In this document: positions 28,178 through 31,023 of the stretch, one piece after another
How the letters are laid out: each line of letters starts with the position of its first letter
Position numbering within the stretch: position 1 is the stretch's first letter
Assembly (NCBI GenBank): GCA_023807065.1
Contig: JAJJLU010003793.1
Span: 1-31,023, forward strand
Reading direction: 5' to 3'
Source: Isotricha intestinalis
Taxonomy: Eukaryota > Ciliophora > Litostomatea > Vestibuliferida > Isotrichidae
DNA length: 31,023 bases
Notes under the pieces: generated by a model
What the model was told of the DNA's origin: nothing
Seen by the model: only the letters and a program-made list of their open reading frames with translations
Database searches by the model: none
Translations under genes and position numbers: made by a program

Positions 28178-30406
28178 ATGCATTTTACTCTTCAAACTGA
28201 AAATGATAAAAAATTAAATGATTATCAATTTGATTTATTATTGTTTTAAATTAACTTTAAGACAAAGTGATTATACTTTTTTAATATCTTGTTTAGATTT
28301 AAATATATACTGATAATTAAAATGATGATTATGATTATGAAAAATTCTATTTAAACTCTGAAAATCCATTTAAAAAAAATGAAAGGTTAGATTTAGAAAT
28401 AAAAGAATTAATGGAAAATATTTATCAAGTGTAATTTTCATCCAAGAAATTTCAATAAATTTATGTTTAAAAAATGATGAAATGTTTTCAACATTAAATA
28501 TTCAAGATAACTTATTTTCTCAAAAATTAGACACAAGTAAAATAACAGATTGTGTTTTTGGTAATATAGAAATATATGATTTAAAAAAAGAAAATGGTAT
28601 TTTTCTTAAAGATTTAATTGTTTCTGATTATTCTCAAAAAAAAGAAGAATATTCTTATGAAAATGAAGAAAGTGATTTATTAGTTGATTTTTTTGATATT
28701 AAACATGAAAAAGAATTATTAAAAAATAAAAATATTAAGTTTTTTAAGAATTGTTTCAAAAGAAATTCCAAATCAAAATATTACTTTAAGTTCATTTAGT
28801 GAATTATAAAAAATAAATGCTTTAAATTTGAATTATTAAATGAAAATTTAATTAAAGAAATGACAAAAAAAAAATGAAAGTTAATATTGATAGAGATAAA
28901 TTGTATGATGTAGAAATAGATAAATTAAAATATTTAATGGAAACATTTTTTTTAGAAGGTTTTCCTTTTTATGATTCTTCTTCTAAAGATTTATATAATT
29001 TATTTGATTCAGATGAAAAAAATAGTCCTTCAATGGATATTAAAACAATAATTAAACATCCTTTAATTTGTTTATTAAGTGATGATAGTACTAATTTAAA
29101 ACAAGAAATGTATTGATTCTAAAGTTATTTTTATTAAAACAATTTATCTTAAAATTAGAAAGTACTCTTTTAATATATATATTTAAATTTACAAATAACA
29201 TTAGATCTTCAAACATCAATAACAAAAGTACATCCAATATTTTTATCATTTATATATTCAAAGAATAATAAAATCAAATTATGTAGAATCATCATGGCAA
29301 AAAAATATAAATCATTCAGAAGAATCTCCAATATATATTCATAAATTAGAAATTCATTTTATTCTTTTAAACCAAGAAAAAGACAATTTTTACGAAATTA
29401 AACAACAATCCCATAATTAAAAAATTATAAAAATTATAATATAGATACATCAATATCATTAGAAGAAAACCAATATATATGGAACATTAAATAATATAAT
29501 ATCAATAATAATAAAATAAGAGTAGGAATAAATATAGAATTATTAGGTCAATCAGTAAATTTTATAAGTTCTGTAGGAACAAGATTAAAAGATTTTGTGA
29601 AAAAATAAAATAAAGGATTTTTACAAGGAGAAACATTAAAAGGAATATTTGAATCATTAATAAAAAACACAACAGATGGAAAATTTAATTCAGTATTTCA
29701 ATTATCAAATGGAGTATCATCAGCAATATTAAATATAACTAATGATAAAGAATATATTAATCAAAGGTAAATATGACTGAAAAACCAAATGATTTTATGG
29801 AAGGTTTTGGTTATGGAATAACTTTAATGGCAAGTAGAATTTTTTATGGAGTTATTGATATTGTTAGAAAACCTATTAAAGGGATTAAACAAGAAAAAAA
29901 TTTAAGTGGTTTTGGAAAAGGAATTGGAGGAATTGTTACTGAACCTATTGCTGGAGTTATTAGTAAAACTAATGAAGGATTTAAAAATACTATAAGATGT
30001 TTATTTTCAAAGAGTTAGATTGTCTATGCCACTTTATGGGAAATATAAATTTTATAAAGAACATAAGAGAACCAGAGTTTTATTTATTAAACAGTTTTTT
30101 AAAGAAAGTTTTAAAATTTGGGATTTTATTTCTTATTATAATACTGTTGATAAAAACATGCTTTTAGTTTTTAGCAATGATAAAGTGATGGAATGGAAAG
30201 TTTAGTTAATATTGATTTAAAAGATATTTCTAAATGTTAAAGAAGATAATTTTAAAGTTAAAATCTTTTTTAAAAGGGTTATTAAAGAAAGAAAAAGTTC
30301 TATAATTAAAATTTCTAAAACCAAACATTTAAATGATAATCAAGCTCATAAAATTTTTCTTATGTTTAAAGAAATTTTAGGGATTGATGATATTAAATGT
30401 ATTTAA
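28178..30406 (+). pseudogene. Decayed VPS13-family gene fragment (C-terminal part)
   Basis: The reading frame of a VPS13 lipid-transfer protein can be followed across this region only by changing frame many times. Identifiable pieces in order are: IEIYDL-containing stretch (28482-28799); HPLICLLSDDSTN (about 29053); LEIHFILLNQEKD (about 29348); INIELLGQSVNFISSVGTRL (about 29528); GIFESLIKNTTDGKFNSVF (about 29642); the hallmark Gly-rich C-terminal motif with GFGYGI and GFGKGIGGIV (29773-30018); MPLYGKYKFYKEH (30020-30205); and a last part ending at TAA 30404-30406. In-frame TAA codons occur at 29492 and 29606, and frame changes near 28235, 28315, 28430, 28745, 29110, 29418, 29770, 30015 and 30215. 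Only about the last quarter of a normal VPS13 (usually over 3000 residues) is present, so it is truncated at its 5' end as well. Sequencing error is unlikely because neighbouring multi-kilobase genes are intact. Confidence 0.85.
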
Positions 30407-30941
30407 ATTGTTACTACTATATTAAATTTTCAATTTTATAATATATTTATTAATCTTATATTAATTCTGTTTTATAATAAAAAAATTCTATTTTTTATAA
30501 TTTAATGGAAAAAAAAAGGTGAAAAAATAAAAAAGTAGGAATATTTTTAATAAAAACAGTTATTTTTCAACTCTACTTTAGATTCAAATTCAAGTGTTTT
30601 TTCAAAAAGAAAATAATTAAATCTAAATATTGAATGAAACATAATGTTTAAAAATAAAATAATAATAGTATATAATAATTTTTTCTGTTAAATTAAAATA
30701 TTCTTATATTTTTTTATCAAAATAATTTTTGTAGAAAAATAAATGAGTTATATTATAAAATATTTCTCTTTTTCACTAATTATTTCCATTTCACAAAAAA
30801 TTCATATCTAAAATAAATAATGATTATAATACCCACTATAAAAAATAATAAATATATCATACCATCTTTAAATTATAAATAAAGAATACTTACTAAAAAA
30901 TAATAAAAAAAACATACTTGCTAAAGATTAATATTATATTA
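30407..30941. other. Intergenic stretch after the VPS13 relic
   Basis: About 0.5 kb of A/T-rich DNA with no recognisable gene, RNA or repeat. Short TACT/CACTATAA-like words near 30830-30920 foreshadow the repeat that follows. Confidence 0.5.
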
Positions 30942-31023
30942 CCAACTATTATTATTATTTTATTTCTTACCCACTATAATATTATTATTATTATTATTTT
31001 ATTTCTTACTAACTATAATATTA
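30942..31023 (+). repeat. AT-rich tandem repeat at the window edge
   Basis: Two full and one cut-off copy of a unit of about 29-39 bases. Each starts with an AACTAT or CACTATAAT motif, continues with a run of ATT triplets and ends TTTATTTCTTAC. Copies: 30942-30970, 30971-31009 and 31010-31023 (cut by the window). Length differences come from the number of ATT triplets. The array may continue beyond the window. Confidence 0.75.

Noticed and set aside
28430..28446. Short intron (GTAATTTTCATCCAAG, 16 bases) that might repair the VPS13 frame
   Set aside because: Removing it, or the 18-base version starting two bases earlier, does not lead into the downstream coding frame, so it does not explain the break.
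1..31023. Alternative genetic code (TAA/TAG as Gln, or TGA as Cys/Trp)
   Set aside because: Intact genes use CAA for Gln, TGG for Trp and TGT for Cys, end cleanly at TAA or TAG, and have no in-frame stops over thousands of codons.
1..31023. CRISPR arrays, bacterial operons or insertion sequences
   Set aside because: The genes are eukaryotic, separated and on both strands. No regularly spaced repeats or transposase genes were seen.

Overview
The window is nuclear DNA of a very AT-rich protist, by eye about four-fifths A+T. Genes are long single reading frames with Asn-, Lys- and Glu-rich low-complexity stretches. They end in TAA or TAG, write Gln as CAA and Trp as TGG, and contain no in-frame stops, so the standard genetic code fits. 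The protein families point most strongly to a ciliate that keeps the standard code (some litostomes, including rumen ciliates, and Stentor do): an AGC kinase of the type abundant in ciliates, a ubiquitin-like/B-box/kelch protein, a Mei2-type RRM protein and a short myristoylation-type CDPK-like kinase. An amoebozoan or an anaerobic fungus cannot be excluded from the sequence alone.

Layout, left to right. 1-622 has no clear gene. 623-6649 (+) is a soluble-adenylyl-cyclase-type protein with two cyclase domains, a P-loop ATPase region and an added PH domain. 7181-9150 (+) is an AGC protein kinase whose Gly-rich loop and catalytic Lys lie upstream of the first ATG, so a first exon is missing. 9265-12360 (+) encodes a 1031-residue protein made of three repeats, each pairing an F-box-like segment with a segment that resembles the microtubule-binding stalk tip of dynein heavy chain. 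12571-13251 (-) is a RING-H2 ubiquitin ligase of RNF115/126 type. 14168-15664 (+) is a diacylglycerol kinase. 16878-17939 (+) is a Mei2-type RRM protein, with an inverted repeat right after its stop codon. 19175-22477 (-) is a coiled-coil protein with huge Glu/Lys and Asn/Asp/Glu tracts. 23007-25382 (+) is a ubiquitin-like/B-box/coiled-coil/kelch protein. 25972-28032 (-) is a CDPK-like kinase with altered catalytic motifs and a dual-acylation N-terminus. 28178-30406 (+) is a decayed C-terminal piece of a VPS13 gene, and the window ends in an AT-rich tandem repeat.

The intact genes are mostly signalling and ubiquitin-pathway functions: cAMP synthesis, two kinases, lipid second-messenger removal, a RING ligase, an F-box-like protein and a B-box/kelch protein. 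They are independent eukaryotic genes on both strands, not an operon. The cAMP producer lies next to an AGC kinase, the family that contains PKA and PKG, but nothing in the sequence proves they work together.

Several intergenic stretches hold coding-like but interrupted reading frames. The VPS13 piece is unmistakable; the others (16150-16836, 18293-18600, 22598-22825, about 25500-25650) are weak. The strongest candidate for something undescribed is the triple F-box/dynein-stalk-tip protein.
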